Shown here: positions 30,606 to 42,575 of the stretch, piece by piece
Numbering within the stretch: the first letter of the stretch is position 1
How the letters are laid out: each line of letters starts with the position of its first letter
Position numbers and translations under genes: made by a program
The notes under the pieces: generated by a model
Told to the model about the DNA's origin: nothing
Databases searched by the model: none
What the model saw: only the letters and a program-made list of their open reading frames with translations
Assembly: GCA_022410635.1 (NCBI GenBank)
Contig: JAJVDF010001192.1
Location: 62,001-126,000 of the forward strand
Direction of reading: 5' to 3'
Origin: Tretioscincus oriximinensis
Taxonomy: Eukaryota > Chordata > Lepidosauria > Squamata > Gymnophthalmidae
Length of the DNA: 64,000 nt

Positions 30606-32284
30606 GGTAGAGAGAAGACAGCATTCTGATAGTACTTTCTCCTGCACTCCATCCTACGGCCATGGATACCAAATCCACACTGATCTGGAAGTAGCATTTT
30701 CCTATGTTAGAAAGTGTACAAAATAGTTGTCATGCAGGTTTCTTTCCTATATTGTCTAAAATGATTCTGGCCCAAAACATCAAAGGAAACAATGATTAAG
30801 AATGTGGGGCAAAGAGTATAAAGATATTGTGCTTTCTAGCTCAAGGTTTGCAGTGGCTTGTTTTCAAGAGCTGCACTCAATGACAGAAATCTCTGTCATG
30901 GATGTCCTATCACAATGTCAATATTAAGTGCTACGTGCATAAAGGTTCTGCAAAATGTAAATGTAATTTTGACTAAAATTAATTAAATAATTAGGGTTTT
31001 TTTTCTCTTTGATTGACCAGAAAAAAGCACAGATAGTTTGGGACTTTACATGCTATTTAATTTCAATTTATTGCTTGTTAATTGAGAACTTGTAAAAAAA
31101 AAAAGAGAGAGAGAGAGAGAGGAGTTTTTACTCACAACCTAGGCTCCATTCAGGGTATTTATGTATATATAAATATAGGAGGATTAGGGCAGATTTGAGA
31201 GTATTTGCGTCTCGAAAAGGCATGGCTTCCTTCTTAGGATTTCCCACTGCTTGCCAATGGACATGGCCACATATACCAAGGAGCATTCGGTTATCAAGAA
31301 GTCACATCACTGTATTCGAGGTGAGCGCTGAGATAACCAGAATAACATTTTCTAGCATTTACATAAATTGGTTTGGGGAAATCCCCTGAAACCCCTTGTA
31401 GTCAGCAGTCCAGCATGATGCCACCCTCATAATAGTTCAGATTTAATGGAAAAGAAGTGTGGCCAGCTCAGGTTGACCTCCATCCAACTCCTAGTTTTTC
31501 CTCTAACGGGGACTGGCCCTAACAAGAATCCTAAAATGAGAAAAATTAAACCTAAGAAATATCAGAAGCTATGAGCAATGCAGAAAGATTTTAGACAACT
31601 GTAATATGAATTTAAATGAAGGAGCTTCCTTTAATTGCAAGTAGTTGAAAAGTAATCAACATTTATCTTACTTTTTGCTTTTTTTCCTCTTTCTCTTATT
31701 TCAGCCCATGTGGATCCAGATGGTTTTCAAAGACTGTAATTTAGGGGGATTTTAAACAACACATTCTTATTCTGTAATGGAAGGCATTTGATCCTTCATT
31801 TGATGTGGGTTCCCAGAAAATCCCTACCTTTAAAAATTCATGAGAGGATTTAACTGGTAATCCAAACAGCTGGTCATTTTTCTGCTATGCTCATTTCAGT
31901 CTGGCAAAGTGGGAAAGAAGAAGAAAAAAAGATTTTTAAATATAGGCAAGGTTTCCTAGTCCTAATAGAGACAACACAGTGTGAAATTTTCATTTCTAGA
32001 ATGTCTTTTAAATGTCAAGCACAGGAGTTCATCTTGAGATCTCATCATGCATGGCAGTGCTGCTATTTACTTCTTTTCTGACATCATAAAAGCAGTTTGA
32101 AACCACACTTCAATGGGCAAAGTCCTGTCTTTAATCTATTTTGATCCTTCTACCTGGGTACAATGTCAGAAGATAAGACAACTATGGACAATGCAATGGT
32201 CCATATACAGCCTCCTTTACATATGCTGATGATCACTCCAGGACCTGTTTTAACTTTAGACCCTATTATGTTCCAAGTAGGGGT
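30606..32284. other. Unique sequence with a (GA)n tract
   Basis: No exon recognised. A poly-A run grading into (GA)n lies at about 31094-31122. The frame at 31195-31389 carries no family signal. Confidence 0.45.
31094..31122. repeat. A-run and (GA)n microsatellite
   Basis: A run of A bases passes directly into about nine GA dinucleotides. It may be the tail of a lost retroelement, but no body is recognised upstream. Confidence 0.95.
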
Positions 32285-32615
32285 CTAGAAGAAGAAGTAC
32301 TGGGTTCTTATACCCTGTTTTTCCTCACCTTTCAAAGGGACTCAAAGCGGCTTACAAATATATTTTGCCCAAAGGCTTACATTCTATCTTCCCCATCAAG
32401 CTGTGGTGGTTTCCATGTATCTACTTACAGTCAGTTGCAATTTCTTGCACTTCTTGNTTTCGAATAGCTGGGTTGGCTAGAGCTACAGGCTAGTAGAAGG
32501 TGCTCACCCCTCCTCACGTTCGAAAACAGGGCTTTGAAACCCGATCTCCCAGATGAGAGACCATTTCCTAAGCAACTGAGCCATTTGTGCCCTAAAGAGC
32601 CTATTCAGTTCAGGA
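32285..32615 (-). mobile_element. Second SINE family, minus strand
   Basis: Inverted blocks match 25868-26150: ACTCAAAGCGGCTTACAAAT, CCATCAAGCTGTGGTGGT, GCTAGAGCTACAGG, TAGAAGGTGCTCACCCCTCC, ACCCGATCTCCCAGATGAGA and CCTAAGCAACTGAGCC. A tRNA-like B-box region (TTTGAAACCCGATC) is recognisable. One N lies at about 32457. Confidence 0.65.
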
Positions 32616-35344
32616 TAGCACAGGTCCTAATGGCATCTTCTCAATCTCAAAATGGTATGTGGACACCAGCCCCATTAGGCCTTTTGTTTCTTCTTTTCTT
32701 TGTAATTCAAACTTTGGGATGTGTAATGCCCCTGGGATGTTGTATTCTGTACTAATATTCAGGTAGAATTGAACATTTTTGTAAACTGAGAGAAGACTGG
32801 TAGAGTAATCCAGTTGGGAGCTTGCTAGGGTTAAGAATCTTCATATCTTCAGAATATTTCTGAGATTGAAGTTGCTGTTTTATTGATAAATTAATGGTAC
32901 GACAAGTGGTCAGCTAATTAGGGTCAAATAAACAAGGCTACATTAGAAATGTATGCACACTGGTAAGATAAAAAGTCAAGCATATTGCCCTGAAGCAAAT
33001 CTGATTGATGATTTATGTTTCAAGCAAGGAAAGGTTAGAATACCATAATACATTCCAAAGTTAGTTTACAGTCACAGAGAATTATAAAATGTGATCAGAT
33101 CAGGAGACATTATGGTTGAACTGTTCAAAATATCAAAGAACAGATGATGTCACTCTGAAAGTTTGGAGCCATACTAGTAAGGAATTGATTTCTTCTTTAA
33201 TAGAAAACCAGACGTTCAAACTTTAATGCTACCTATTCCTATCAGACACTTTCAACTGTGGCAAAAGTCATTTGATGCAGACAANAGGAATATAACTCTT
33301 GCACAAATGACTCTTGGAATTTGGCTTTGATATTAAGAGGAGATGTTGCTGTCCAGAAAGGTTAGAGCTTTTTTCCTTGCTACAGATAATAAATATAGAT
33401 TGANTATAACCGATTCTGTGTATAAGGGGAAAATCTTCTAACATGCAAGTCTATCTAAGCGGCTTACCACATAAGATATAAGATATCAGTAGCTGCAAGG
33501 TGCTGCTTCGAAACACAAATCTTTTTAGAGTGTACAGTTTAGACATTCCCATCTGATCATAGATTGTCCTGGTTCCGATTTACTACTTCAACTCTTTCAA
33601 TTATGATTGTCATGAAGAAAGAGGTAACAAAGGAATTTCAGCAGATGTAGTTTGTGATTGTAGCAACATATGTGAACTTATCTCTTCTATATGGCTATTA
33701 AGAGAATATGGATGCTTATATGGGTGCTTTATCACAACTATACTTGTGATACAGAATGTTTCAAATTGATGCAAACTATNTACCTTACACACAGAGGGCA
33801 TTTCTGCATGATGTAAGTTTATCCTTCTGGGTCAAATTAAACAATCCAGGTCTTGATGAGGCAGGCTGCTGTTGGCACACCAAAGCTTAGTGTGGACTAT
33901 TTTGTTTAGACTTCCAGAAGTGACATACTTCTAGCAGCATATATGGAAGTCCAGTGAAATAACATCAGGCTTTTGGATGCTGGTATACTGTGCTGTCCAA
34001 AAACAAACATCTAGTCCAGGTTGCTGCCTGGAATGCTTTGTAGATAATTTATAAGTGATTCACAGTTGGAGCTAACCCAGGATAATTTTTGCACAATAAT
34101 TCAATTCAACTTCTCATCTAATTCACACACAGGTATAGCCTCCTGGTTAACAGTTCTGTGGTGAAAATAAGACATTCCTACCACTTCAATTTAAACACAG
34201 CTAAAATGTCTTTTGGGGAAGAGGGTTATTGTTTCATTTGGTTCAGGTCCCAGACCCACAATGAACATCTAGATGTCTATGAAGCACCAATAAAAACAGG
34301 TTTGCATTAGAATTTTCTTACATATTCCACTAGTTAACCTTAAAAAGCATATCAAGTGAATGCTGGAGGCAATGAATATCAGAAATTGGTANCCATTGTC
34401 ACATCTTTTGATAGTGATGCTGGATGGTGGTTAAGATTGTAACATCAATTCATGCTTTATTTTACCTGAGATGTGTGCAAGTTTGTTGAAAATATAAAGG
34501 TGATAGCGGAAGCATGAGCCACTGATTGAAAACTTCCCTTTGATCTATCTAAATGAGATTTTTATTCAAAATATGATTTAGGGAGATCAAAGAGAGGCAT
34601 TAAACAGTCTTTCCTTTTCCCTTTCATTATTGAAGGAATCCAGAAGCTATTACTATGCATACATTGGTTCTGCTCAACTGAAGAATTACATAAATTGCTA
34701 ATGATAAATATGATCTTGGAGACATTTCATAATTATTCCTGAATGTAAACAAAAAATGTGCACATTTCTTGGAGGCAATTTGTTGATATTTGACTGATCT
34801 TGATTTTGGCTCAATACATACGATACATAATTAAATTTAGAGGAAATAAATATTGTTGCTCCATGCAGTGGTTTTTTAAAGAGCTTGTTGAGCCTATTAC
34901 CTGTGCTGTCTATCCAGATGAAACGTACTACNAGTTACTTTTTTATTCAAAATACTTTATACCACTTTTCATATTAAAAATTCATGCACTGTTTACAAAA
35001 TCTGAAGCCGGATAAAATACTGGTTGATTCTCCCATTGACAGCAATACTATCTGATATTCTTAGTGAGAAAAATAATCACTGCATTCATACCTAGGCATT
35101 GGTTTGTCTTAAGCAGGAAATACATGAAAGGTCCTCCTGGTGAATATTTGTACACAGGGTGTGAATTGCTTTGCCAATGTTGCAGCTAGTCAGACACCAG
35201 TAGGGTATTCCCAAATTGTACCTTTCAAGGGAATTGAATTGCTAGCCTTGTAGAGCGTACATATGATGTTGGTGGAGACTTCCTGGTGAATGTTATGCTA
35301 TTGTTGTGTTTATTTTTAAATTGTTGTAGATATTTCTTAAAAAT
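32616..35344. other. Unique sequence
   Basis: No exon or named repeat recognised across about 2.7 kb. Single N bases at about 33285, 33404, 33780, 34392 and 34932. 34680-34860 is repeat-free and AT-rich, with TAAT-type cores. Confidence 0.45.
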
Positions 35345-35520
35345 AGTCATGTTATTCTGGGTACAGAAAATCTAGCAAGGGGATCTCACAGCACCTTAGA
35401 CTCCAGCAAGAAAAAGGCAGCATCTGAAGAAGTAGACTTATCTACAAAAGCTCATGTTGGCTGCCTTTTTTTGTTACTCTCTAAGGTGCTATGAGATCCT
35501 TCCTTGCTTGATTTTAAATG
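35345..35520. mobile_element. Fold-back element of the AAGCTTTCG family
   Basis: AGCAAGGGGATCTCACAGCA and CACCTTAGACTCC on the left are inverted as TAAGGTGCTATGAGATCCTT and CCTTGCTTG on the right. The centre holds GAAGTAGACTTATCTACAAA and AGCTCATG, the diverged core of the elements at 13700-14015. AAAGGCAGCAT / TTGGCTGCCTTT forms the middle arm. No coding content. Confidence 0.75.
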
Positions 35521-35869
35521 AAGTGTAATGGATTAAGATTCTGGTTAGGCCCAAGCCGAATGTTAGGTCATAATTCTTCCTTTTTGTAATTTCTTTAATT
35601 ATTTTATAGTAAGTATTCATTTTGATACATATCATGAAAACCTATTATATACAGTAATAATAATAATTTTAAAAAATCAAACAAGAAAAGGATAAAATAA
35701 TGTATAAACAAACACACGTTCCCATGTGCAACGATGCTTAGGAAAGTCATGATGAAACTTCAGTAAGATCTATTGTTAACGAATCATATTGATTAGGAAC
35801 GTGATTGTTAATTTAGTTTAGTTTTGTTGTCTTAATCATGCCTGAAACTCATTTCAGACATGATTTNAA
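35521..35869. other. AT-rich unclassified sequence
   Basis: Nothing firmly recognised. A TAATAATAATAATTTTAAAAAA stretch near 35656 may be a retroelement tail. Confidence 0.4.
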
Positions 35870-36140
35870 GATGGAAATCAGCAGCAAAGGCAGTGGGAAT
35901 CCCAGAAAGGGCTTTACCTTTGGTGGCTCTCAGTCTATGGAACAGTCTCCCCCTTGAGGTGTGTCAATCATTTTCATTTTATTCACAAAATCTTTAACGT
36001 GGCTTTTGGTTGAAGGAAACAGCTTTACTTTCCCCACTCTCAGGCACTGTTTTAAAATGTTATTTGCACTTTTGTTCTTATTTTTAACCATCGTGAGACC
36101 TTTGGGTATAGGATGGTATATAAGTATAAATAAATAAATC
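35870..36140 (+). mobile_element. L2-like LINE 3' end
   Basis: CTATGGAACAGTCTCCCCCT then TGAGGTGTGTCAATCATTTT is the WNSLPPEV-type C-terminal coding end found in L2-type LINEs. It is followed by a ~100-bp 3' UTR ending in GTGAGACCTTTGGGTATAGG and TATATAAGTATAAATAAATA. The tail shares the GGGTATA..ATATAAGT..AAATAAAT pattern of SINEs in this window. Confidence 0.6.
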
Positions 36141-36183
36141 AGAATCGGAAAGCTGAGGCACAAATGGGGATGAGTCCACTAAA

Positions 36184-36262
36184 TTATTTCAATGCACTTC
36201 TCTGAGAAACATACAAAAGTCACTTGCTGGTACAATCATCATCAATATAGATTAGATCTAAG
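36184..36262 (+). repeat. Direct repeat partner 1
   Basis: TTATTTCAATGCACTTCTCT then GAAACATACAAAAGTCACTT and AGATCTAAGTTATATTT parallel 38711-38790 in the same orientation. The family is unknown. Confidence 0.6.
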
Positions 36263-36319
36263 TTATATTTGAAGACTCTGGGTTACTAATGTCACTCAAC
36301 ATGGCAACTGGGGAACTAC

Positions 36320-36567
36320 CAGTCTGGTGTAGTGGTTAGTATTGGACTCGCATCTGGTAGTGTCCCGGTTCGATTCCCCACTCCTCCATGAAAGCCAGTT
36401 GGGTGACCTTGGGCCAGTCACAGTTCTTTAGAACTCTCAGCCCCACCTACTTCACATGGTGTCTGTTTTGGAGAAAGCAACAAAAGCTATGTGCACCACC
36501 CTATGATTGGCTGCCCTGAGACCTCCGGGTATAAGGTGGGATATAAGTGCAAACAAACAAACAGACT
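36320..36567 (+). mobile_element. Sauria SINE, full-length, plus strand
   Basis: The tRNA-derived head begins CAGTCTGGTGTAGTGGTTAG (A box) with GGTTCGATTCC as B box. The body has GAAAGCCAGTTGGGTGACCT, TGGGCCAGTCACAGTTCTTT and CACATGGTGTCTGTTTTGG. The 3' end is CCTGAGACCTCCGGGTATAA, GGTGGGATATAAGTGC, then an AAAC tail. This is transcribed by RNA polymerase III and mobilised by a BovB-type LINE in related genomes. It is the best-preserved plus-strand copy here. Confidence 0.92.
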
Positions 36568-36579
36568 GCAGCAACTGTA

Positions 36580-38284
36580 GGGTAAGTGTCAGAAAAGCTA
36601 AAGCTAAATATGAACTGAGTCTCGCAAGGAATGTACAAAGTAATAATAAAGGTTTTGGGGGTACGTCAAAAGAAAAAGTAAAGTTAAAGATGCTATAGGA
36701 GTTCTACAGACAGAAAGTGGTGAATTGATCAAAAACAATACTGAGAAAGCTGAACTTCTGAACACCTATTTTGCATCTATTTTTTCTGAGAAAGAAAATA
36801 TAACAACAGCTGGCCTTCATCGTGCTGTTGAAGGAACAAAAGAATAAAAAAGCTTAATAGACAGAGAAATGGTGAGGGAACTCTTAGCTAATTTAAATGA
36901 ATTCAAGTCTCCAGGCCCAAATGANCTACATCCCAGGGTACTGAAGGAACAAGCACAAGTAATAGCGGAACCACTTGCAGTGATCTTTGAAAATTCATGG
37001 ACAACAGGAGAAGTTCCAGTACAATGGAGAAGGGCAAATGTTGTCCCTATCTTCAAAAAGAGTAACAAGGTCTGTGAGTCTGACTTCAATATCANGAAAG
37101 TTCCTTGAACAAGTTATAAAGCAGCATGTATGCCAGCAGTTGGTATATCTTGATTTCAGTAAAGCATTTGACAAAGTATCTCATTCCACCTTTATTGAAA
37201 AAATGGTCAAGTATGGGATTGACAAAACAACAGTTAGATGGATTCAAAACTGGCTTAGTGATCATACACAAAGAGTGGTAATAAATGGTTGCACATCCAA
37301 TTGGAAGAATGTTTCAAGTGGAGTACCACAAGGGTCTGTCCTAAGCTCAGTGCTATTTAACATATTTATAAATGATCTAGATGAAGGAATTGAAGGAAAA
37401 CTTACCAAATTTGCTGATGACACAAAGCTAGGCGGTGTTCNTAATACTAAACAAGATAGAGATAGGATTCAATATGATATAGACAAGCTTGAACAATGGG
37501 CTGAAACTAACAGAATTGTATTTAACAGGGAGAAATGCAAGATCCTACATCTGGGCAAAAATAATGAAAACAGCACATATGGGAGGAATATGTCTGAGCA
37601 GCAGCACAGGTTAGAAGGACCTGAGTGTATTGGTAGATTACAGATTAAACATGAGTCAACAGTGTGAAGCAGCTGCAAAAAAGGTAAACACAATCCTGGG
37701 ATGTATCAAGAGGAGCATAGAATCTCGCTCACGTGAAGTAATTATTCCTCTCTACAGTACTTTGGTACGACCACACTTGGAATATTGTGTTCAGTTCTGG
37801 GGGNCCCAATTTAAAAAGGACATTAATAAACTAGAGCAAGTTCAAAATAGAGTTACAAGGATGGTGAGTGGTCTGGAAATTATGTCCTATGAGGAACTGT
37901 TAAAGGATCTAGGGATGTTTTGTCTGCAAAAGAGAAGACTGAGAGGAGACAGCTATCTACAAAAATCTGAAGGGCTGTCACAGAGCAGAAGGAGCAGCAC
38001 TGTTCTCATTAACATATAGAAGGATTAGAAACAATGGAATGAAACTGCAAGGGAGTAGATTTAGATTAGATATCAGAAAAAAAGTTCTAACAGTAAGGTG
38101 ATAAACCAGTGGAACAGTTTGCCACAGAAGATGGTGAGTTCCCCTTCGCTGGAAGTCTTCAAACAGAGACTGGACAGTCATTGTTCTGGGATGGTTTAAT
38201 GAATCCTGCATTGAGCAGTAGGTTGGACCCAATGACCCTGGAGGTCCCTTCCAACTCTACTGTATAATTCTATGATTCTATGAA
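36580..38284 (+). mobile_element. CR1 LINE, 5'-truncated, with terminal ATTCTATG repeats
   Basis: The longest LINE of the window. It carries the reverse transcriptase domain, C-terminal region and a 3' UTR with CCAATGACCCTGGAGGTCCC, and ends ATTCTATGATTCTATG, the CR1 signature. It lacks the endonuclease and any ORF1. It shares about 90 percent identity by eye with the fragment at 45644-46171. The start point is approximate, because a SINE sits directly upstream. Confidence 0.95.
36590..38020 (+). pseudogene. CR1 reverse transcriptase, broken
   Basis: In order are KAKAKYELSLA near 36595, KSPGPN.LHPRVLKE near 36907-36945, VPIFKK, then a jump to [15 protein letters not shown] near 37142-37186 (motif A). 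Next come [20 protein letters not shown] at 37320-37380 (motif B), [12 protein letters not shown] at 37400-37437 (FADD, motif C), KILHLGKNN, and [12 protein letters not shown] near 37771. The part between VPIFKK and motif A is far shorter than in CR1 elements, so the usual GF..GRS block is deleted near 37100-37135. Frames change at least twice, and stops and N bases occur. Not functional. Confidence 0.9.
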
Positions 38285-38310
38285 ACAAACAAACAAATAA
38301 AGAAAGAAAG
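38285..38310. repeat. AAAC/AAAG simple repeat
   Basis: A short run of AAAC, AAAT and AAAG units follows the CR1 tail. Confidence 0.9.
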
Positions 38311-40834
38311 AATGTTTCTGCTCTGGGGTGAATTCTGAATTATATTCCAGAATAGGAACATGCTAACAATATGCTGTTTCAGATTATAGTAGAGCCTGGT
38401 CGTTGACATTGATGACAAGTGGAAGGTCAAGCAGTTTTCAGGGTGAAGAATAAACATGATTGTTCAAACGCTCTTCTTTCTAAATCANTCAATGGAGCAC
38501 CACCAATGTGGGATATTTTGCTCTGACAAGATTGCCCCTGAATATAGCAAAATACAATCACTTCAGGCATCTGGCCTTATACCATATGCCTTTGCTGATC
38601 TTTAGAGACAATGGAGATGATTTTTGAGTACCAAAGGGTTCTTCTGTTGCTATTATTTTTGTATACTAAGTGTTTGGATATAAATCCTGGTTGACTACAC
38701 AGGTGTCTGTTACTTCAATGCACTGTCTTGATGAACATACATAAGTCACTTGCTCATATGTTCATCACTGACATAGTTCAGATCTAGATGAACTCTTTGT
38801 GGGAAGAAAGCTTCCTCAGAAGAGTGCTGCATGCTCATAATGTACAGGCACANAACTTGGGGACTCCGCCAGACTGAATTACAAGCCATCAATGCTTATT
38901 GTGTTGAAATGGCCAGTTTCTCTGCAATTTCTTGCATCAGAGAAAGGGTGATTTAGTTGCAGAACACCAGAGGGAGTCACTCACATTGCCCTGTGCAGAT
39001 GCATAGCAGTGAAGACTTCACAAGAGGACTGGAGTGAGATCTCAGCATGAAGGCACACAATTCCAGGTGCCCAGCTGGCAATTGGAGATCTGGTGCACGG
39101 GAGGGTGCTTAAGAGGCCATATCAGAGGCCATCACCTTGATAGGATTACATCTAGACTGCATAGGAATTGTGGAAACAACAAAAGCAAAACAACAAAATA
39201 ATCTCATTTTATAAGATATCATATAGTCCTCTCTGGAGCATCGGGAGCATTAGTCTAGCTGATTAAGAGCCAACTTTCAATCAGAAGAGAACAATGGAAC
39301 AAGTTTGTAGATTAAAAAAATACCAGACTTTTTTCCAATTCCTAGTGGAAATCCAATCAAATGAGACAGACCTTCCAAATGGTTAGTTGAATCCAATAGG
39401 TAATCCTTAAATTATGTGGAAAAAGTCAATTCCAGCATATCCAGAGTTTCACAGTAAGTTGCACTGATCAAATGCTTGTCTCTTTCCCAATGATTAAAAA
39501 AACTAGAGTCTAACAAGCTCTGGTTTATTTTCAGATATACTAGAAAAGCATAGTATGAAGTTTGAACTGTTCCTTTGATCTTTCTACATGAGAAGGAGCA
39601 TTGTTGAGGTGTAGAAGATCACAGATTCAATCCCCAGCATATCTTGGGAACAACTCAGAGCCAAACAACACAGTTTTAAACTTCCATTGAAGTTTTTAGC
39701 AGAACTGTGGTTCACATTGTCAAATTAATGTGAAAATTCCATGCAGAATCAATGTACAACTAGAAATTATGTGACATATTGCAGAAAGCAGTAAAAAAAA
39801 TCAATATAATTTTAAATTCAAACAAATTGTAAGAAATACAGAAACAGCTTTGGGTGAAACTGGGAATTTGAGGGTCTTTATGAGTTTTGTAAAATACAGT
39901 AGAAAGCAGAGCCACATGAATAGGATCTAATGTCTGAATATGAGAATGATAGTCACTTTATTTTCAAAATAATCTCCACTGTTGTTTGTTTTGTCCTTGA
40001 CTAGATTTTTGGTTAGCTTCTATATTATAAAAGCTTTTCCATATTGGACCAACTGAGTGATGTTTGAAGTAGAATAAGTGATAAAATATTTCAGAGTGGA
40101 AAGAGAAAGCAAAATATTCTTCTGCCTTCATTTATTGTCCATTTCCTTTTAACTAACTCTACTCAAAGATCTGCTATCAGAGAAGCAATTTACCTAAAAG
40201 CCAGATCAAAAAGCAATGTCTAGCTTTGGGAAAGTTTCTTGATTTATCACTTTGATGGATTTCACTTTTATTAAATGCTTATGCTTCTGAGCTTATATCA
40301 AACCCATATGCAATTACCACCATTTATGTGCTATGCTAAAAATATGAACAGCTGTTTTCAAGTAGCATTTGAGCCAACATGCAAGTTTATCAGCCTGATG
40401 GTAGATTGATCAAAGACAAAGTAGTACTAATCAGAATTGGTATGTACCATATGGCTTCTGCTGCATTTATGAAAAGAAGAGAATGTTGTCTAAGAAAAGC
40501 AGATAAAATGCCCTTGAGTCCAGTTTGATTCCTGGTAACTGCATGAGTACTTGGCAACACTGTGGAAGTGGAATGAATCCTACTATCTATTTTTTTTTTT
40601 TTTGTGATGTCAAAAGTTTACTTTAGATTATCAAACTCTGGGGCTGGTCACACATGTGTTTTTAAACCATTTCAGTCCTGAAGAACTACACTAAGAAAAA
40701 AAAGGGTTTTAGTTCAGTTAAAACATTCAATCCATTTTTAAAAAATTAATGATTACTACATATATTATAGAATCCAGTTCTTCAGGCTTAAAAGCATCTG
40801 TGTGACCAGGTCCCCTTATTTTGACAGAGAAGAC
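38311..40834. other. Mostly unique sequence
   Basis: No exon recognised in about 2.5 kb. It contains direct-repeat partner 2 at 38711-38790 and a T run of 14 at about 40590-40603. Single N bases at 38488 and 38852. Confidence 0.45.
38711..38790 (+). repeat. Direct repeat partner 2
   Basis: TTACTTCAATGCACTGTCTT, GAACATACATAAGTCACTTG, CATATGTTCATCACTGACAT and AGATCTAGATGAA correspond to 36184-36262. The copies lie 2.5 kb apart with a SINE and CR1 between them. Confidence 0.6.
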
Positions 40835-41230
40835 AGAAGCTGCATCCACACACGGGGTGTGGAAGTGGACTTTACTTTTGTTGCAGGTAGGCAGCTGTCT
40901 GCATGGTTCTTGNGGTGGCCACCATAGGTGGGAGGGAGGAAAGAAGTGCCGCCTCATGATTGGCTACATGCAGCCTTCCTTCTTCCTGGCCTGCTTTGCA
41001 GGACTCTCTGCTGACTGGCCGAGGGTCCAGCAGAGCTGGTCACATTTGAGAAAACAGTGGGTTTTGGGCACGCCGCGCCATGAGAGCTAAAAGTATCAGC
41101 TCTCATTAAATCCACTGCAAAGCAGGTTTACAGTGACTTTGTCACTGACAAACTGCCATTAAGTCTACAGGAGCCACTGGGATGGCACTCCTATGCATAG
41201 ACTTCAGTATGCTGTGTGGATGTAGCCAGA
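40835..41230. mobile_element. Candidate non-autonomous DNA transposon, about 395 bp
   Basis: The left end GCTGCATCCACACACGGGGT and the reverse complement of the right end GGCTACATCCACACAGCATA form imperfect inverted repeats of about 16 bp. The interior is GC-rich for the window and contains CACGCCGCGCC. No clear target duplication was found (AGA on both sides at most), so the superfamily is uncertain; hAT is plausible. No transposase frame. The open frames at 40727-41090 fall inside it. Confidence 0.6.
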
Positions 41231-41567
41231 TTCAAATTTTAAAACTGTGTGGAGAAACAACTTTGAATGCCAACATTTTTTCTTTTTTCCCTTTTTTNGG
41301 GGGAAATTTTCATTATATTTTCCCTATGCAGCAAGAGATAATGTTTCTAAATATTTTGGACCTAGATTAATATGGCTATTTCTCTGAAATTTCCACAGGG
41401 CTAGAGAGGTTTGAGGCATATGCAGAGGGAAAGCAATAACGTTGCCCTGATATACCACTATTTTTGAGGGGATAATTTCCTACTTTTTGTGTGTAAAACA
41501 ATAAAACCTAAACTTTCTCTCTACTTCCATTGTAGATTATTCTGTATAGATGGAGACCCCTACAATA

Positions 41568-41710
41568 CAGGTGAAACGCTAAAATTTTGTTATAACAAAA
41601 CCCACTATAACAAACATTGCTCTTATGGGTGTTCTACTTGGACTTTCAAATTTCTTTGTTATACCACAAATGTTGTTATATCGGGGTTTGTTACAATGGG
41701 GTTTCACCTG
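41568..41710. mobile_element. Tc1/mariner-type MITE, 143 bp
   Basis: Ends are CAGGTGAAAC on the left and GTTTCACCTG on the right, inverted, with imperfect pairing continuing inwards (TTTGTTATAACAAAACCC against GGGGTTTGTTACAATGGGG). TA lies at 41566-41567 and 41711-41712. The inner GTTATATCGGGGTTTGTTAC type sequence is common in mariner-like elements. The long open frame across the region (41489-41875) is a by-product. Confidence 0.9.
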
Positions 41711-41712
41711 TA

Positions 41713-42344
41713 CACACCTTATTTCTATTTTGGAGTAAGAAAACATATTTCTATATCTCTGTACAAAGTGATTTGTGCCACTGAAATGGAAATAGCTTGT
41801 GGTTCAAAGAGTTCCCTGTTGGTAAGTGAAGATACAGCCTCAGTAATGGCTATTTGCAGCATTTTGGTGATTTAGTTCTGGGAACCAGTTTCATCTACTA
41901 GCTGGCTGTGTGGGGGGCAGGGTTGTTTCTAGCATTTCTCACTAGTCTAGGTCAAAGCATTCCTGTTCCTAGGTCAGAAATAGGAAACATGTTGTGTGTC
42001 TGACATAAAATGAAGATAGGGAAGCATCCAGTTCTGCTACCAAGACAGAGCTTAATCAGAGCCTTTGATTCCAAAATGTCTGTCCATAATGAGCACAGAG
42101 ATGTATCCTACATCAACTCCATTATTTAGCAGTTCCATTAATTGTCTCCTATATGAAGCTTTTTTGCACGAACTAGGGAAAGAGCCAATAACAGAATTAG
42201 AATCACATTGCTAATTATTTTATGAGTCCCCAATCAATAGTATTATTTAACTTCACTTCCATAGATTGTTTTTCAATAACCCAGAGTAATTCTGGCACTG
42301 TGGAAACATTTATTTGAAAAATCCTATCAATTATCTTTTGAGAG
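41713..42344. other. Unique sequence
   Basis: Nothing recognised. Confidence 0.5.
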
Positions 42345-42575
42345 CTAGTCCGGTCTTGTGATTAGATGTCAAATACATATCTGGCAGCCCCCTTGTTCGA
42401 TTCTGTACTTCTCCAGGAAACCAACTGATAACCTTGGGCTAGTCACAGTTCTTCAGAACTCACCCAGCCCCACCTATATCATAAGCATATGTTGTGAAAA
42501 GAAAAAGGTTCTGGAATCCACTTTGAGGCCTTCTGAATTGAGAACTGCAGGGTATAAAAACTACTCTCCTCCTCC
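42345..42575 (+). mobile_element. Sauria-type SINE, older copy, plus strand
   Basis: GAGCTAGTCCGGTCTTGTGA at the head corresponds to the GAGCCAGTTTGGTGTAGTGG of the family. TTGTTCGATTCTGTACTTCT is a decayed B box; ACCTTGGGCTAGTCACAGTT, CAGCCCCACCTATATCATAA and a GGGTATAAAAACTACTCTCC end follow. The (CTCCTC) end matches the end at 26130 and not the AAAC tail of younger copies. Confidence 0.75.

Noticed and set aside
36320..36567. tRNA gene
   Set aside because: The A and B boxes belong to a SINE with a LINE-derived tail; no cloverleaf with an anticodon arm could be supported.
41489..41875. 128-residue plus-strand frame
   Set aside because: It runs across the 143-bp MITE and its flanks; no conserved motif is visible.
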